From Rana temporaria (lineage: Eukaryota > Chordata > Amphibia > Anura > Ranidae), in assembly GCF_905171775.1 (NCBI RefSeq), contig NC_053490.1, forward strand, positions 85,146,286 through 85,210,285: a stretch of 64,000 nucleotides of DNA. Reading direction: 5' to 3'. This document shows, piece after piece, positions 22,075 through 33,297 of the stretch. The position numbers and the translations under genes were made by a program. A model generated the notes under the pieces. It saw only the letters and a list, made by a program, of their open reading frames with translations. It had not been told where the DNA came from and made no database searches. Each line of letters begins with the position of its first letter. Positions within the stretch are counted from its first letter, which is position 1.

Positions 22075-22711
22075 GGAAAAATGTGAAATACGATTTTTTG
22101 TTCTAAGGAAAAAATCATTTTTTTTTTGTATTTTTATTTTTTTATTTGGGTTTCTTTTATCTTTCTCTTAGGTTATCCTAGTGCCATGTGTATTTTCCTT
22201 TACTAAATACCCATCATTGTCAATGTAAACCCCACAAATATTTATTTGTTCTTTTAGGCAACATTGATAAAAGAAGCCACACATTGTTGAGTATAAAAAA
22301 TGTTTTATTGTTTCACATTTTAAATGTGTAATTTTTTTGGGGTTACATTTTTATTTATTTTTTTTAAACACATTTTTTTGGGGTGAAAATATATATATAT
22401 TTTTAAAAAATATATATTTTTTTGTTTTTGTAAAAATATAACTTTTTTTTTTAGATAGTATTCCAAAAATGTTTGATTTTTAATCTAAATATTTTTTTTT
22501 AGAATCTAAAATTTAGTTTTTTCTTGTTAAAACGAATGAACAATGTAAAGTTTTACAAGTTGTACATTGTTCATGCGTTTTAGCAAGTAAACCTAAAAAT
22601 TCAGATTAAAAAAAATTAAAAAATGTTTTTAAATTCAAATAAAAATAATTAAAACATTACCAACTAAACAACAAACAAAATTAAAAGTATAAAATATTAA
22701 CATATTTTTTT
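22075..22711. other. AT-rich spacer between convergent Harbinger genes
   Basis: Very A/T-rich with many T and A runs. It includes a short inverted repeat of 'taaaacg..aatgaacaatgtaa' type sequence around 22530-22590. It separates the 3' ends of the transposase and Myb-like genes. No coding sequence is seen. Confidence 0.5.
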
Positions 22712-23958
22712 TTAAACCCTCCCAAGAACATCAATAACATATTTTATCCTTTGCTCCACCTGCTTCGTCTTTTGCCTTCTATGCACCAAGCTTTTGTTGA
22801 TCTCATCCAGGTCAGCAGAGCAGGCCATAACTTCACCAATTAACATCTGGGCGCTGTGACTGTCAAATTGGTCCGCAGCCAGAAAAGCTCCTAATATTTT
22901 GAAACACACCATGTATTATAAATATGCAGGCCTACATCTATTACCTGAAGCTGTGGTGTATGACACTGACCTGTTGTGGTGCCAGTTTCTACTTCCTCCG
23001 CTTCTTCCTCCACATCCCACGGGGGATGGGTCTTGGGTAGGAGGTGTGGGATTCCTCGGCTCCTGAGGCCTGAAAGAGGAATATGAATCATTCTTTTTGG
23101 AAGTGTGGTACAATTGTCTGTTTTGTCAATACTTCTAAGCTGAACACATGATTGCATCCATTACCAAAGCTGCTACATTTATCTATTTTGGTCAAGTTTC
23201 CCACATGGAAACACACCAAGTATCCACTGGATCACCTGTGTGTGACACCCTAAATAGGTTGTTCTTGTGGCCAACACTTGTGCTACTGAGTCCACATGTG
23301 TAACCAACTGCTGAGCATACTCTCCTTACTTTATATTGAATTCAGTTTGATTAGTTAAATATAGTTAGGAACACATCTACACTAAAAGATTTAAAAAATG
23401 TTAAATATTCTCATATAAATAGTTCAAGATGTCGTTTCATGTTTCACTGTATCAGACAAAAAGATCATATTTTATTATTAGTAAGCGAATGAACGATGAT
23501 TCCTACGACTATTTATTGTGCCCACAAACATGAAACTTGACATCTTGAACTGTACTACATGAAAGAAAAAGCACATGCAGCACCATGATATTAATACTAA
23601 TCTGAAGTACACAGGAAAATGACTTACTTTTTCTAATGACTCTTTTAATTTTCTGGTATTGCTCCGGCTCCCTCAATTTGATGTCAGACCATCTTTTGCG
23701 GAGCTGTTCCTTGGATCTGCACACCCCAAATTTGTGGTACAGAGTTTTGACCACTTTGTCCATTAATTGGGCCTTCACCTTATTAGGGTATTTGTATGGG
23801 CCATGTTTAGCATCATAATCCTCCCTCCTCAATATTGCCACCAATTCCACTATCTCCTCAAACGCCATGTTTGTGGCCTTGTATCTCCGGGATCTGGTGT
23901 GTCGTTCCGCCTGGGTTCGCTCCTGGCTTGAGGTTGCCACTTGCTGAGTGTCCGCCAT
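22712..23958 (-). pseudogene. Myb/SANT-like (trihelix) Harbinger accessory protein, damaged
   Basis: Exon 1 starts at ATG 23958 (MADTQQ...) and ends at 23628 before GTAAGT. It encodes a Myb/SANT-like fold with 'NMAFEEIVELVAILR', 'KAQLMDKVVKTLYHKFGV' and 'SKEQLRKRWSDIKLR' (about residues 30-105), the usual spacing of the trihelix. Exon 2 (23069-22945) follows 'cctctttcag'. It is acidic/Pro-rich ('VEEEAEEVETG') but its two halves read in different frames, so a frameshift is likely. Exon 3 (22890-22712) encodes a C-terminal helical segment ending 'VLGRV' and a stop. In characterised Harbingers this protein binds the transposon ends and helps the transposase enter the nucleus. It is divergent with the MADF gene. 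Confidence 0.75.
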
Positions 23959-23959
23959 G

Positions 23960-24135
23960 TTGTCTTGCACTAAACAACCGAGAAGGGGCGGTGAAAGTAC
24001 TAGAATGAACGTCAGGGGCGGGGAAAACACGCAGAGCTTCATGCTTGCGCAGTGTATATAAAGGGATACCGCATGGGTCAAAACGACGTTCAGTGTGTGG
24101 AAGAAGGCGGAAGGAACGAACGTGTACAACGACGG
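23960..24135. promoter_or_regulatory. Divergent promoter region of the Harbinger accessory genes
   Basis: The Myb-like ATG (23958, minus) and the plus-strand MADF transcript are only about 120 bp apart. A plus-strand TATATAAAG lies at 24055-24063, with a candidate first exon ending GACG|GTACGT at 24134. The block around 'cagagcttcatgcttgcgcag' resembles the TATA-proximal sequence at the left end of the element. Confidence 0.45.
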
Positions 24136-24256
24136 TACGTAACATGATTTTGACTTTATTGATCAGTGGATGAGTTTGTGGTCTATATATGGTGAGAACG
24201 TTTATTAGTAGAGACTTGACTGACATTAGCTTTTTTGTATTGATTTTGACTTGCAG

Positions 24257-25500
24257 AAATCATGCATGCCTTCAAAGATCAGGACTTTATGACTAAAGTT
24301 TGTGCAGAGATGGAAGGATCTGCCAATATTATGGCAGACAAAAAGCAATCTCAATAAAAACAAAGAAGCCAGGAAACAAGCACTGGAGAGCCTGCTTGCA
24401 TTTGTAAAGACAAAGATCCCCACAGCAACAATCAAGGATGTCAATAAAAAAAATTGGGACCATTAGGGGACATATCGGTCTAAACAAGTGAAAGTCATCA
24501 AATCTATGAGGTCAGGAGCAGCTGCTGATCAGATATACAAGCCAAACCTATGGTACTACAGCCAACTCCATTTCCTGGATGATCATCTGGAGTCGAGGGA
24601 ATCCCTTTCAACCCTTCCCCCCCAGAAGTAGCTACAGCCTTACCTGCAGCCAACCCTCCAGCCTTCCCTGCAGGCAAGAGCAGCCATCTTCGGAGGAACA
24701 AATGGAGCCAGGTATTGTAATTTGCTAACGATTTTTTGTACTAAAAGTATAATGATGTCAAATTGATGTTACTAGTGCTCAAAATTTAAGGATTGAACAA
24801 AAAGTGTTGGACATATCAATAGACAGTAGTGGCCAAACATGATGGGGACAAGAATGAAAAATGCAGGGGTCAGAATGATTGTCTTTAATATTTATTAGCA
24901 TTTAATTTGCATCTGTCATGAGTTGAAAAATGTGTGTGATAGATGAAGACCAAAAATTAACTATGTACCTTTTTTTATACACAGACAGAGCAAAGCCAGG
25001 AGGAGGCAGACCCCAGTGGGAGACAGGAGAAAGCAGACCCCAGTGGGAGACAGGAGGAGGCAGACCCCAGTGGGAGACAGGAGGAGGCAGGGCCCAATGG
25101 CAGACAGGAGGAGGCACGGCGGCACACAATGTCGCAGATTCCTCCTCTCCGCACTCCAGCGAAAAGGGCCAGGAGGATTCTGCAAATGGAGGAGGAGACA
25201 CAGGCCCTTATTGGGGAGGCTCTTGTGGCCCTCATAGAGCCCCCCACCGCAGAAGAGGGATTTGTGGCCCTAATTGCTAGCAAGCTGCAAAATATGGAAA
25301 TGGCCCAGCGTCTTCGCTGTGAAACACTAATTTTTAAGGCTATGAACATGGCCATGTTGGGGAAGCTGGATGCCTACACAGACATTGTGCGGATCGCTCC
25401 TCCTGTTCCTGCTTCTGCTCCTATTCCTGATCCTGCTCTTGTTCCTGCTCCTGCCAAAACCTCTACTCCAGGGACACAGCCTCCGAAGACTCGGTTATAG
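24257..25500 (+). pseudogene. MADF-type accessory protein of the Harbinger element, partly decayed
   Basis: After 'gacttgcag' an exon from 24257 to about 24711 reads, with interruptions, like a MADF DNA-binding domain. Recognisable parts are 'KQALESLLAFVKTKIP', then 'KVIKSMRSGAAADQIYKP' and 'LWYYSQLHFLDDH' (the W-Y/L-FL hallmark of MADF). In-frame stops and at least one frame change break this exon. The second exon (24985 after 'tatacacag', to TAG at 25500) is fully open: five copies of a 9-residue QEEADPSGR-like repeat, a Lys/Arg patch near 'PAKRARR', a helical segment, then a Pro/Ala-rich tail. An AATAAA follows at 25729-25734. Function is inferred to be DNA binding or partner recruitment. 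I cannot exclude that the repeat exon belongs to a distinct gene. Confidence 0.6.
24997..25115 (+). repeat. 27-bp in-frame tandem repeat, about 4.4 copies
   Basis: The unit 'caggaggaggcagacccc' + 'agtgggaga' repeats with few changes. It keeps the frame of the exon ending at 25500, encoding Q-E-E/K-A-D/G-P-S/N-G-R blocks. Confidence 0.85.
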
Positions 25501-25728
25501 AAGGCTGCAGGGAAGACTGCAGGGAAGGCTAAAACAAAATCCAGGAAATGAATAGATATGTGATTCTCTCGTGGTCCCAATTTTTTTCTTGACATCCTTG
25601 GTTGTTTGCTGTGGGGATCTGTGTCTGAACAAATTCAAGCAGGGTCTCCAGTGCTGCCTTCCTGGCTTCTTTGTTTTTATTACCTGAGTTTTTTGTTTGC
25701 CTTCAGTCTTTATTTTATTTAGCACCAG

Positions 25729-25734
25729 AATAAA
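25729..25734 (+). terminator. Polyadenylation signal of the MADF-type gene
   Basis: AATAAA about 230 bp past the stop at 25500, followed by a T-rich stretch ('tgtttgttttctg'). Confidence 0.5.
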
Positions 25735-26366
25735 TGAATTGTTTGTTTTCTGACAAAACTTGACCATGTGTTTGTATTAAAAATAGAGAGTTTGCTAGTG
25801 AGTAGGCAGGGACATTTAAAAAAAAAAACATTTTCTAATTAACAAGGGAGACTAACCTCCTTGTGGGTAAATTATACTAAATAATAATGTTGTTGTGGTA
25901 AAAAAAAAATCAATGGAAAGCAGTCTAAAATATTATCCAATTAATAACCAAAAAAGAAGAGCTCCATTAAAAGATTTAAAATATATATAAAAATAAATAA
26001 TAAAGTAACAAGCTTGTCATAACTATGTGAGAATATCAGCAGCAAAAGATTTGGATTAGTGTAGCATTAAAACAAAGAAAAGAATGTGCGGCATTACACG
26101 GTGCAATCATTTACAACATAATGAATGTGCTATCTCCATTACGAACGGTAGTTTTACCAGAATGAGCGCTCCCATCTCATAACTTGCTTCTGAGCATGCA
26201 CGTTTTTTTCACGTCGTTAAAGCCCACACACGACCATTTTTTACGACGTTAAAAACACTGTGAAAAATTAGAGCATGTTCTAAATTTTTAATGCCCATTT
26301 TTTTACATCGTGAAAAATGCTCTGGAGCCCACACATGATAGTTTTTAATGACATAAAAAAAAAGGT
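25735..26366. other. AT-rich 3' region and subterminal repeats of Harbinger
   Basis: 25800-26060 is A-rich without features. From 26200 the sequence carries repeated 'cccacacacgacc' and 'gcccacacatgatag' words, which resemble the terminal repeat and may be subterminal protein-binding sites. Confidence 0.4.
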
Positions 26367-26405
26367 ATTTTTTACAACTCGAAAAACGGTCGTGTGTACA
26401 TGGCA
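26367..26405. repeat. Right terminal inverted repeat of Harbinger
   Basis: Ends CGTGTGTACATGGCA and is followed by TTA. It is the reverse complement of the left end with four mismatches. Confidence 0.9.
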
Positions 26406-26664
26406 TTAGGTAAAATAAGCATGTGCATAGAGCACCACAGAATGTTTCACCTAGTTATCATACCCTTAAAGGATAAGTGTATAAGTGCACTTTAAAGCAA
26501 AGTGCATGGTTGCCCTGAGCTAACTGCTGATCAAGCCTTTTCTGGAACTTTTTGTTTACAAGTTTAAATCAGTATTTTTGCTAGAAAATTACTTAGAGAC
26601 CCTAGAGAATAAAATGGCAATCGTTGCAATATTTAATGTCACACTGTATTTGTGCTGCAGTCTT

Positions 26665-27123
26665 TAAAAAATCCCTAAATAGCTTCCTTTACCTTAGTGC
26701 AGTCCTCCTTCACTTACCTCATCCTTCCATTTTGCTTTTAAATGTCTTTATTTCTTCTGAGAAATCCTCACTTCCTGTTCATCTTCTGTCTGTAACTGCA
26801 CACAGTAATGCAAGACTTTCTCCCTGGTGTGGAGAAAGCCTCTTGAGGGGGGAGGGGGCGAGCAGGAGTGTCAGGACGCCCACTAACACACAGCTCATTT
26901 CTCTATCTGCAAAGTAGAGAGTGTCCTGACCCTCCTGCTTGCCCCCTCCCCCCTAAAGTGTCGCATTACTGTGTGTAGTTACAGACAGAAGAACAAGAAG
27001 TGAGCATTTCTCAGAAGAAAGGACATTTGAAAGAAAAATGGAAGGATGAGGTAAGTGAAGTAGGACTGCACTAAGGTAAAGGAAGCTATTTAGGGAAAAC
27101 ATTTGTTTACCTTTACAACCCCT
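26665..27123. mobile_element. TTAA MITE ('acaacccctttaa' family), copy 2
   Basis: A palindromic element: 'cctttaccttagtgcagtcc' (about 26688) is mirrored by 'ggactgcactaaggtaaagg' (about 27064). The right end is TTTACAACCCCTTTAA, with TTAA at 27124-27127. About 20 bp of the left terminus is missing. Confidence 0.65.
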
Positions 27124-27127
27124 TTAA

Positions 27128-27565
27128 TGAATTTAAAAATTATGTTACACCGAGTAAATAGAGATCTAACATGTCATTAAAATTGCGCACGCTAATGGAA
27201 TGAGGACAAACTACAGTACTCCATCGGCAACGCTTTAAAAATGTTTCCAGGTTACCTATTAAGATTTAAAGAGGAGGTCTTGTGCTAGAATTATTACTCT
27301 CGCTCTAATGATTGCAGTGAAACCTCACATGTGTTGTTTTAACACCATTTAGATATGCGGGCATGACTTACGTATGCATTCACTTTTGCGTGCGAGCATG
27401 GAGGGAGGTGGTGTTTTAAAAAAGAGTTCTTATTTATAGTATTTTTTATTTTTACACTGTCCCGTTCATTTTTTTTTTTGATCACTTGTATTCCTATTAC
27501 AAAGAATGTAAACATCCCTTGTAATAGAAATAAGGATGACAGGTTCTCTTTACCTTTAAAAGCAA
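27128..27565. repeat. TTAA-family fragment, inverted
   Basis: 'atgttacaccgagtaaatag' and 'tcgctctaatgattgcagtg' are reverse-strand versions of the signatures at 13150-13380. It ends near a poly-A/T run. Confidence 0.5.
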
Positions 27566-27866
27566 AAGTAAAAAAAAAAAAAAATTATTTTATGCCTGAG
27601 AACCAGCAGTGACGTCAGAGGAAGCTTCGGTCCTCCAAGGGCATAGAGCCAATTGGGGGTCATCTTGCCCTTGCTTAATGCCAAGGCACATTGAATCGAT
27701 TCTGGACACCACCAACAGCTCTGGCAAGCCCAAAAGTGGTGGAGGGGGGCACCTCTCCCGCTGCATCTAAAAGTGATCCTGTGGCAAATCCGCAACTGGG
27801 ATCACTTTTATTCCACAGCATCTGTTGTTTACTTACGTCCTGCACCACAAGTTCTCTCTTTCCTGG
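27566..27866. other. Unrecognised sequence
   Basis: 'aaaagtgatcctgtggcaaat' and 'gggatcacttttattcc' form a small inverted pair at about 27769-27815. No gene is seen. Confidence 0.35.
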
Positions 27867-27874
27867 CCGTGTAG

Positions 27875-29341
27875 CAGAGTTGCCAACCTACTAGATTGAA
27901 ATTTACTGACACAACACCCAAAATTTACTGGCACCGCCGCGTTTTTACTGGCATTTCCAAGGAACACCTATTAGCAAAAATATGTAGGCATAGGCACACC
28001 CCATGCCACACCCCCCCTTAAAGGAAAATTATACAAAACAAAATGTTAGTTAAACCAACAAGTGCTTTTTTACCACTACTATTCTTTTAGACTGGCTTCT
28101 AAAATTTACAAATGCAGCAATTTAGAAATTGCATGAAAGGTTTAGCACTAGGAAACACTTTTTTAAAGCTAAAAAGTGCATTTTATATACAACTATATAG
28201 ATCAGGCTAAGATGAGCAACAAATGAGGAGGAAAGAGGGACAGAGGGACTTTGTTCCAAATCAGGGACAGTCCCTCGAAATCAAGGACAGTTGGAGCTGT
28301 GAATTAGTGATGTGATTTAAGGTAGATATTGAAGCAAAAAACATATTTCTTATTTTATTTTATAGTAAGTAGGTAGCTCAGGGACAGGACTCAGGAGGGC
28401 AAGAAAGTACAATGGGCAGACACACACACATGAAATTGACTCTCAGGCCTTGTACACACGACCGAACATGTCCGATGAAAACGGTCCGCGGACCGTTTTC
28501 ATCGGACATGTCTGCTGGGAGCTTTTGGTCTGATGTGTGTACACACCATCAGACCAAAATCCCTGCGGACAGAGAACGCGGTGACGTAGAGGACAGCAAC
28601 GTTCTCTAACACGGAAGTTCAATGCTTCCACGCATGCGTCAAATCAATTTGATGCATGCACGGGATTTCGGGCCGCTGGTTATACGTCATAACCAGCGGA
28701 CATGTCCGATGAGTCGTACTAACCATCGGACATGTCCGATGGACAGGTTTCCAGCGGACAAGTTTCTTAGCATGCTAAGAAACTTTCGTCCGCTGGAAAC
28801 CTGTCCCCTAGGCCGTACACACGGTCGGACATGTCCGCGGAAACTGGTCTGCAGACCAGTTTCCGCGGACATGTTCGGTCGTGTGTACGAGGCCTCAAAG
28901 TGACACTGACAGCAATGTGCAGCAGCACAGATGATGATAACACCTCATCGACACATCCCCTCCTGAGTCACAGTGACAGTCTCTCTCCATGCTAAGTGGT
29001 CCTTTCAGTCCACTCCATTCCAAACAGCACTGACAGTCCCGCTCCCAGCTTGCCTTGCTCCCGCCCCAAAGACCCTCACACGACGCTCCCGCCGCTCCAT
29101 TTGACTTCCTTGCACCATGACTTCACACAAGACACTCAGGCACCACCTCTGCCAAACTCTCCTCCCACCGGTGCCGTTTGAACACACTGTAACAGGCGGT
29201 CAGACAGTCTCAGCCAGCTCACAGACATATTTTTTACTGGTAACCTTTTCCAGTCATCGGCATTTACTGGGAGGAGAAAAGTGACAGTTTTTTACTGGCT
29301 GCGAGTAAAAATGGTTGGCATAAAAATGGTTGGCAACAGTG
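27875..29341. mobile_element. Non-autonomous hAT-type element with nested MITE
   Basis: Termini CAGAGTTGCCAACC and GGTTGGCAACAGTG are inverted. Flanks ccgtgtag (27867-27874) and ctgtgtag (29342-29349) match at 7 of 8 positions. 'tttactggcaccg' and 'tttttactggctgcg' words lie near opposite ends. The Harbinger MITE at 28446-28894 inserted later. No transposase is present. Confidence 0.7.
28446..28894. mobile_element. PIF/Harbinger-type MITE nested in hAT
   Basis: Ends GGCCTTGTACACACGACCG and CGGTCGTGTGTACGAGGCC, with TCA duplicated on both sides (28443-28445, 28895-28897). The interior is built of inverted 'gaacatgtccgatgaaaacg' type segments. Confidence 0.8.
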
Positions 29342-29452
29342 CTGTGTAGGCACATTACAGATCTGAAGACTTCTATAGGGCTCATCTACCTCTGTCTCCT
29401 GGCAAGATATGAAGCCCAATCTCTTAAATAAAAAAAAATAATGTATAATTAA

Positions 29453-29975
29453 AGTGGAGTTCCACCCATAAATATAACATTACATCAGTAGTTTTAAAAA
29501 AATGTCATTAGTCCTTTACGAAATTTTTTTTTTTTTTTAGATGCCTTCAAAGTGTTGTTGCTAGACAGAATAGTTAATCTTCCCACTTCCTGCACCTAGG
29601 TGCTTAATGCTTCCTAACCTACACCGCACAGACTCCTGGGAATGTAGTGGGTGTAACTTTCCAGGAGTCTGTGCACTCCCCAGTCTCAAAGAATCATGTG
29701 ACTTGGACAGCACAGGTGCTGAAACCTGATCTGACACTGCTTGTGCAGCACTGAGCATGTGCAAGGCTGAAATCCAGGAAGTCATACAGTCTGGCTTCAT
29801 GATGCCCACACTTAAGATGGCCCCAGTCAATTTCTATTTTATAAAGTGTCTAAATGCTGTAACAACCTAACAAAACGGACCTTAGTTTACAGACTAACTT
29901 TACTAGAATACATTAAGCTTGTGTATTACAGGGGTATTTATATTTAAAAAGTGAAATTGTGTCCGGAACTCCACT
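29453..29975. mobile_element. TTAA-flanked MITE ('agtggagttcc' family)
   Basis: TTAA lies at 29449-29452 and 29976-29979, with inverted ends AAGTGGAGTTCC and GGAACTCCACTT. The interior is non-coding. A piggyBac-type origin is inferred from the TTAA target. Confidence 0.7.
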
Positions 29976-30045
29976 TTAAACTGCATTAGACCTTTATAGA
30001 CCGCATTGGTGTTGTGTAAAATTAAATTGCATCAAGCTTCTGTAC

Positions 30046-30130
30046 AATTATGCCACGCACACACGGTCTGGAATTTCCGACAACAAATGTTGGATGTAAG
30101 CTTGTTGTCGGAAAATCGACCGTGTGCATT
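30046..30130. repeat. Short Harbinger-like MITE remnant
   Basis: 'atgccacgcacacacggtc' at the left is mirrored by 'gaccgtgtgcat' at the right, with a central hairpin of 'tttccgacaac' and 'gttgtcggaaa'. The left end matches the TGCC(G/A)..ACACAC consensus. Confidence 0.5.
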
Positions 30131-30419
30131 TCAAGAAATTCCTCTTCCTCAGAGCCTACTTTCATATTTAAATAAAGATTCTTGCTTGAGGATAATGCAC
30201 TAGGTCCATGCGCCGTCTGTCTCTTTTCATGTATCACTTGCTCGTAATCTGGCCAGCTACTAATGCTTTGCAATGACTAAAAAATCATTAAATGTAAGTC
30301 AGCATGGCCATTGCCCTGTCTGTCATTGCAAAATGCTTCTATCTGCATCTGGGTTATAATTAACGCCTAATCTGGAAGACAGACATTCTAAATTTTGTCC
30401 ACCATAGTAATTGTAAGTT

Positions 30420-30610
30420 ATCAACATCCATGATGCAGTTTAATTATACACAAGCATGATGCAGTCTAATTATACACAATAGCAATATAGTCCATTTAAA
30501 AACCAGGCTGGTGCAGTCTAATTGTACAGAAGCCCGATGCAGTTTAATTATACACAACACCAATGCAGTCTAGAAATATACAGGTCTAATGCAGTTTAAT
30601 TATACACCAA
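30420..30610. repeat. Degenerate tandem repeat
   Basis: 'gatgcagtttaattatacac' and variants recur about six times with spacing of 25-60 bp. Confidence 0.65.
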
Positions 30611-31048
30611 TTGTTGTTGGTAAATGATGCACCTGCTCCACATAACTGCAGTCTGCAGAAATCATTACCTGTAGAAAGAGAGGGAAGGCACAAAACTGAA
30701 TGTCTGGTAATATTGGTTGGATTGTACAAAATAACTGACTGGTAAAGTCAGCCTTCCCTTCCACAGGCCTTGACATGACCTATCTTAGCCAGAAAACACT
30801 CTTCTGTGCACCTTTGATTTTTCTTTTTTTAATAATCAGGGCTTAACTTTTCTAGATTTAGGGCTAAGCTCTGTCCATTAATTTCTACCTTGCCCAACAA
30901 GAGCAACTTTAATCACCAAATAGGTGTTCTCTGTGGACATGGAATGGCAGCTGGCAAGGGCTTAGCTCACATGTCAGGTCCCTATTTACAAAGTGCATGT
31001 TAATTAGAGAGGTTAAGGTAATAGCAACATCTGATTTTAGGCAGAACT

Positions 31049-31689
31049 TAGGGCCAGATCCACAAAAGGGATACGCAGGCGTATCTGCTGATACGCCGTC
31101 GTATCCCTGTTTCTATCTATGCGGCTGATTCATAGAATCAGTTACGCATAGATATCCCTAAGATCCGACATGTGTAATTGTTTTACACTGTCGGATCTTA
31201 GGATGCAGTACCGCGGCCGCTGCTGGGGGGAGTTTGCGTCGTAAACCAGCGTCGGGTATGCAAATTAGGAGTTACGGCGATCCACAAAGCTTTTTCGCGT
31301 TCGCTACGTCGCCGCTAGTATAGTTTCCCGTCGCAAATTCACACTTTTTTTTTGCTGCCCTAACTTTAGTCAGCAAGTGTATTGCTGTCTAAAGTATGGC
31401 CGTCGTTCCCGCGTCAAAATTTAAAAATCAACGTTGTTTGCGTAAGCCGTCCAGGAATACAGAATTACGCTACGCGTGTCGCCGTTCGAAAAAATGACGT
31501 CACGGGGCGCAAAGCACGGCGGGAGTTCGGAAACGGAGCATGCGCAGTACGTCCGGCCGGATTTAGGATACACCGCCGCAAATTTCCAGGTAAGTGCTTT
31601 GTGGATCGGGCACTAACTTGGAAAAATTGCGGCGGTGTAACTTAAACCTGAAAATTTAAGTTGCGCCCGGGCTTCGTGGATCTGGCCCC
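31049..31689. mobile_element. CpG-rich MITE ('gggccagatccacaaa' family), copy 1
   Basis: Inverted ends GGGCCAGATCCACAAA and GTGGATCTGGCCC. It carries internal palindromes such as 'gatacgccgtcgtatc' and a conserved block 'catgcgcagtacgtcc'. Other copies are at 32592, 34352, 49799 and 57738. Superfamily not determined. Confidence 0.65.
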
Positions 31690-31764
31690 TAGTTTTAAAT
31701 GACATCCAGGTTCACTTTTTAAGGCAGTGATGCAGAGGTGAACTGCCCTTTCCATAGAAAGTGT

Positions 31765-32141
31765 TAGTAAGTTTTCATCGATCAAAACCGATCGTGTGTG
31801 GGCCCCATAGGTTAATTAACCATCGGTTTAAAAAAAGCCAACTTGCTTTTAATTTAACCAATGGATTCCTAACCGATGGGAAAAAAACGATCGTTAGTAG
31901 GCACAACCATCAGGTTAAAAATCTATGCATGCTCAGAATCAAGTCGACGCATGCTTGGAAGCATTGAACTTCGTTTTTTTCAGCACGTCGTTGTGTTTTA
32001 CATCACCGCGTTCTGACACGATCGTTTTTTTAACCGATGGTGTGTAGGCGCACCGGACCATCAGTTAGCTTCATCGGTTAACCGACGACAACGGTCCATC
32101 AGACCGTTCTCATCGGATGGACTGATCGTGTGTACAGGGCT
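31765..32141. repeat. Harbinger-type MITE, left end lost
   Basis: It has the family block 'aatcaagtcgacgcatgctt' and the right end 'gatcgtgtgtacagggctta'. The left terminus is not found. Confidence 0.55.
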
Positions 32142-32591
32142 TAAGTCCTTCCTGCAAGCCTGCATGTGAATGGTCTACCGGGTGGTTGGGAAATTCCATC
32201 TACTTCTGTAGATGTTAATTGGGCATTTTTGCTAATCAGATGGCCCAATGTGTCATAAAGGATCTGTAGTCGTGAATGTTTTTAAGTGCTATTTTAAAAT
32301 TATTTGAAGTTACAGAAGATTGGCATTGAAGTTCTGTGAATGCCAGCCAAGCATCGTCAAAATGTAGCAGTAGCGTATTTAAGTAGACAGAAAAAGTGTT
32401 TGGAAACTACAAATCATTCAAGTTATTACCGTACATATATATATTCAAATCTTAAAAAAATCCATGCCACTCAAAGAAATTATATTTAGCCCAAGTTAAA
32501 TGAAATAAAATTAATACAATTAATTAAAGTAGTTGTTTCACACTGCTGCTGTTGCTATCTCACACTTCAGTGCTACAAGATAGGAATATAG
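32142..32591. other. Unrecognised sequence
   Basis: No gene or repeat border is recognised. The part from 32440 is A-rich. Confidence 0.35.
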
Positions 32592-33297
32592 GGCCAGATC
32601 CACAAATAGCGGGCGTAACTTAACTTTTCCCATTTAAGTTACACTGCCGCAAATTGTCCAAGTTAGTGCCCGATCCACAAAGCACTTACCTGGAAATTTG
32701 CAGCGGTGTAACTTAAATCTGTCTGGCGCATGGCGGGCCAAATAGAATGGGGCGAGTCCCATTTAAATTAGGCGCGCTCCCGCGCCGGACGTACTGCGCA
32801 TGCTCCGTCGGGTAAATTACCCGACGTGCATTGCGCTAACTGACGTTGCACCGACGTCATTTGCTTAGACGGTAACGTAAATGGCGTCCAGCGCCATTCA
32901 CGGACGTCTTACGCAAACGACGTTGATGTTTAAATTTCGACGCGGGAACGACGGCCATACTTAACATGGCTTAAGAGAACTAGGGCTCAGCTCTTTTTTT
33001 TACGCGGCGTAACCCGACGGAAACTACGTAGATTTAGATCGACGGGCCGTTCGGGAAGTTTGGGGATCGCCGTAAATCTTAATTTGCATATTCTACGCCG
33101 GCCGCAATGGCCTCGCCACCTAGCGGCCGGCCTAGAATTGCATCCTTAAGATCCGACAGTGTAATTCAAATACACCTGTCGGATCTTAGGGCTAGCTATG
33201 CGTAACTGATTCTATGAATCAGTCGCATAGTTAGAAACAGAGATACGACGGCGTATCAGTAGATACGCCGTCGTATCTCGTTTGTGGATCTGGCCCA
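32592..33297. mobile_element. 'gggccagatccacaaa' MITE, copy 2
   Basis: Same inverted termini as copy 1, with the internal block 'cgcatgctccgtcgggtaa' and an inverted pair 'aagatccgacagtg' / 'tgtcggatctta' near 33150-33190. Confidence 0.65.

Larger units (their letters stand above)
20009..26405. mobile_element. Three-gene PIF/Harbinger transposon
   Basis: This 6397-bp element is flanked by the 3-bp duplication TTA (20006-20008, 26406-26408), the standard PIF/Harbinger target. The 39-bp terminal inverted repeats start TGCCGCGTACACAC and TGCCATGTACACAC (right end read inward) and differ at four positions. It contains a plus-strand DDE transposase, a minus-strand Myb/SANT-like gene and a plus-strand MADF-type gene. 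The last two diverge from a shared region at about 23960-24135. Subterminal blocks such as 'cttctgagcatgcacg' (26190) recur in MITEs elsewhere in the window. Both ends and all three genes are recognisable, but point mutations disable at least the first two. Confidence 0.9.
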
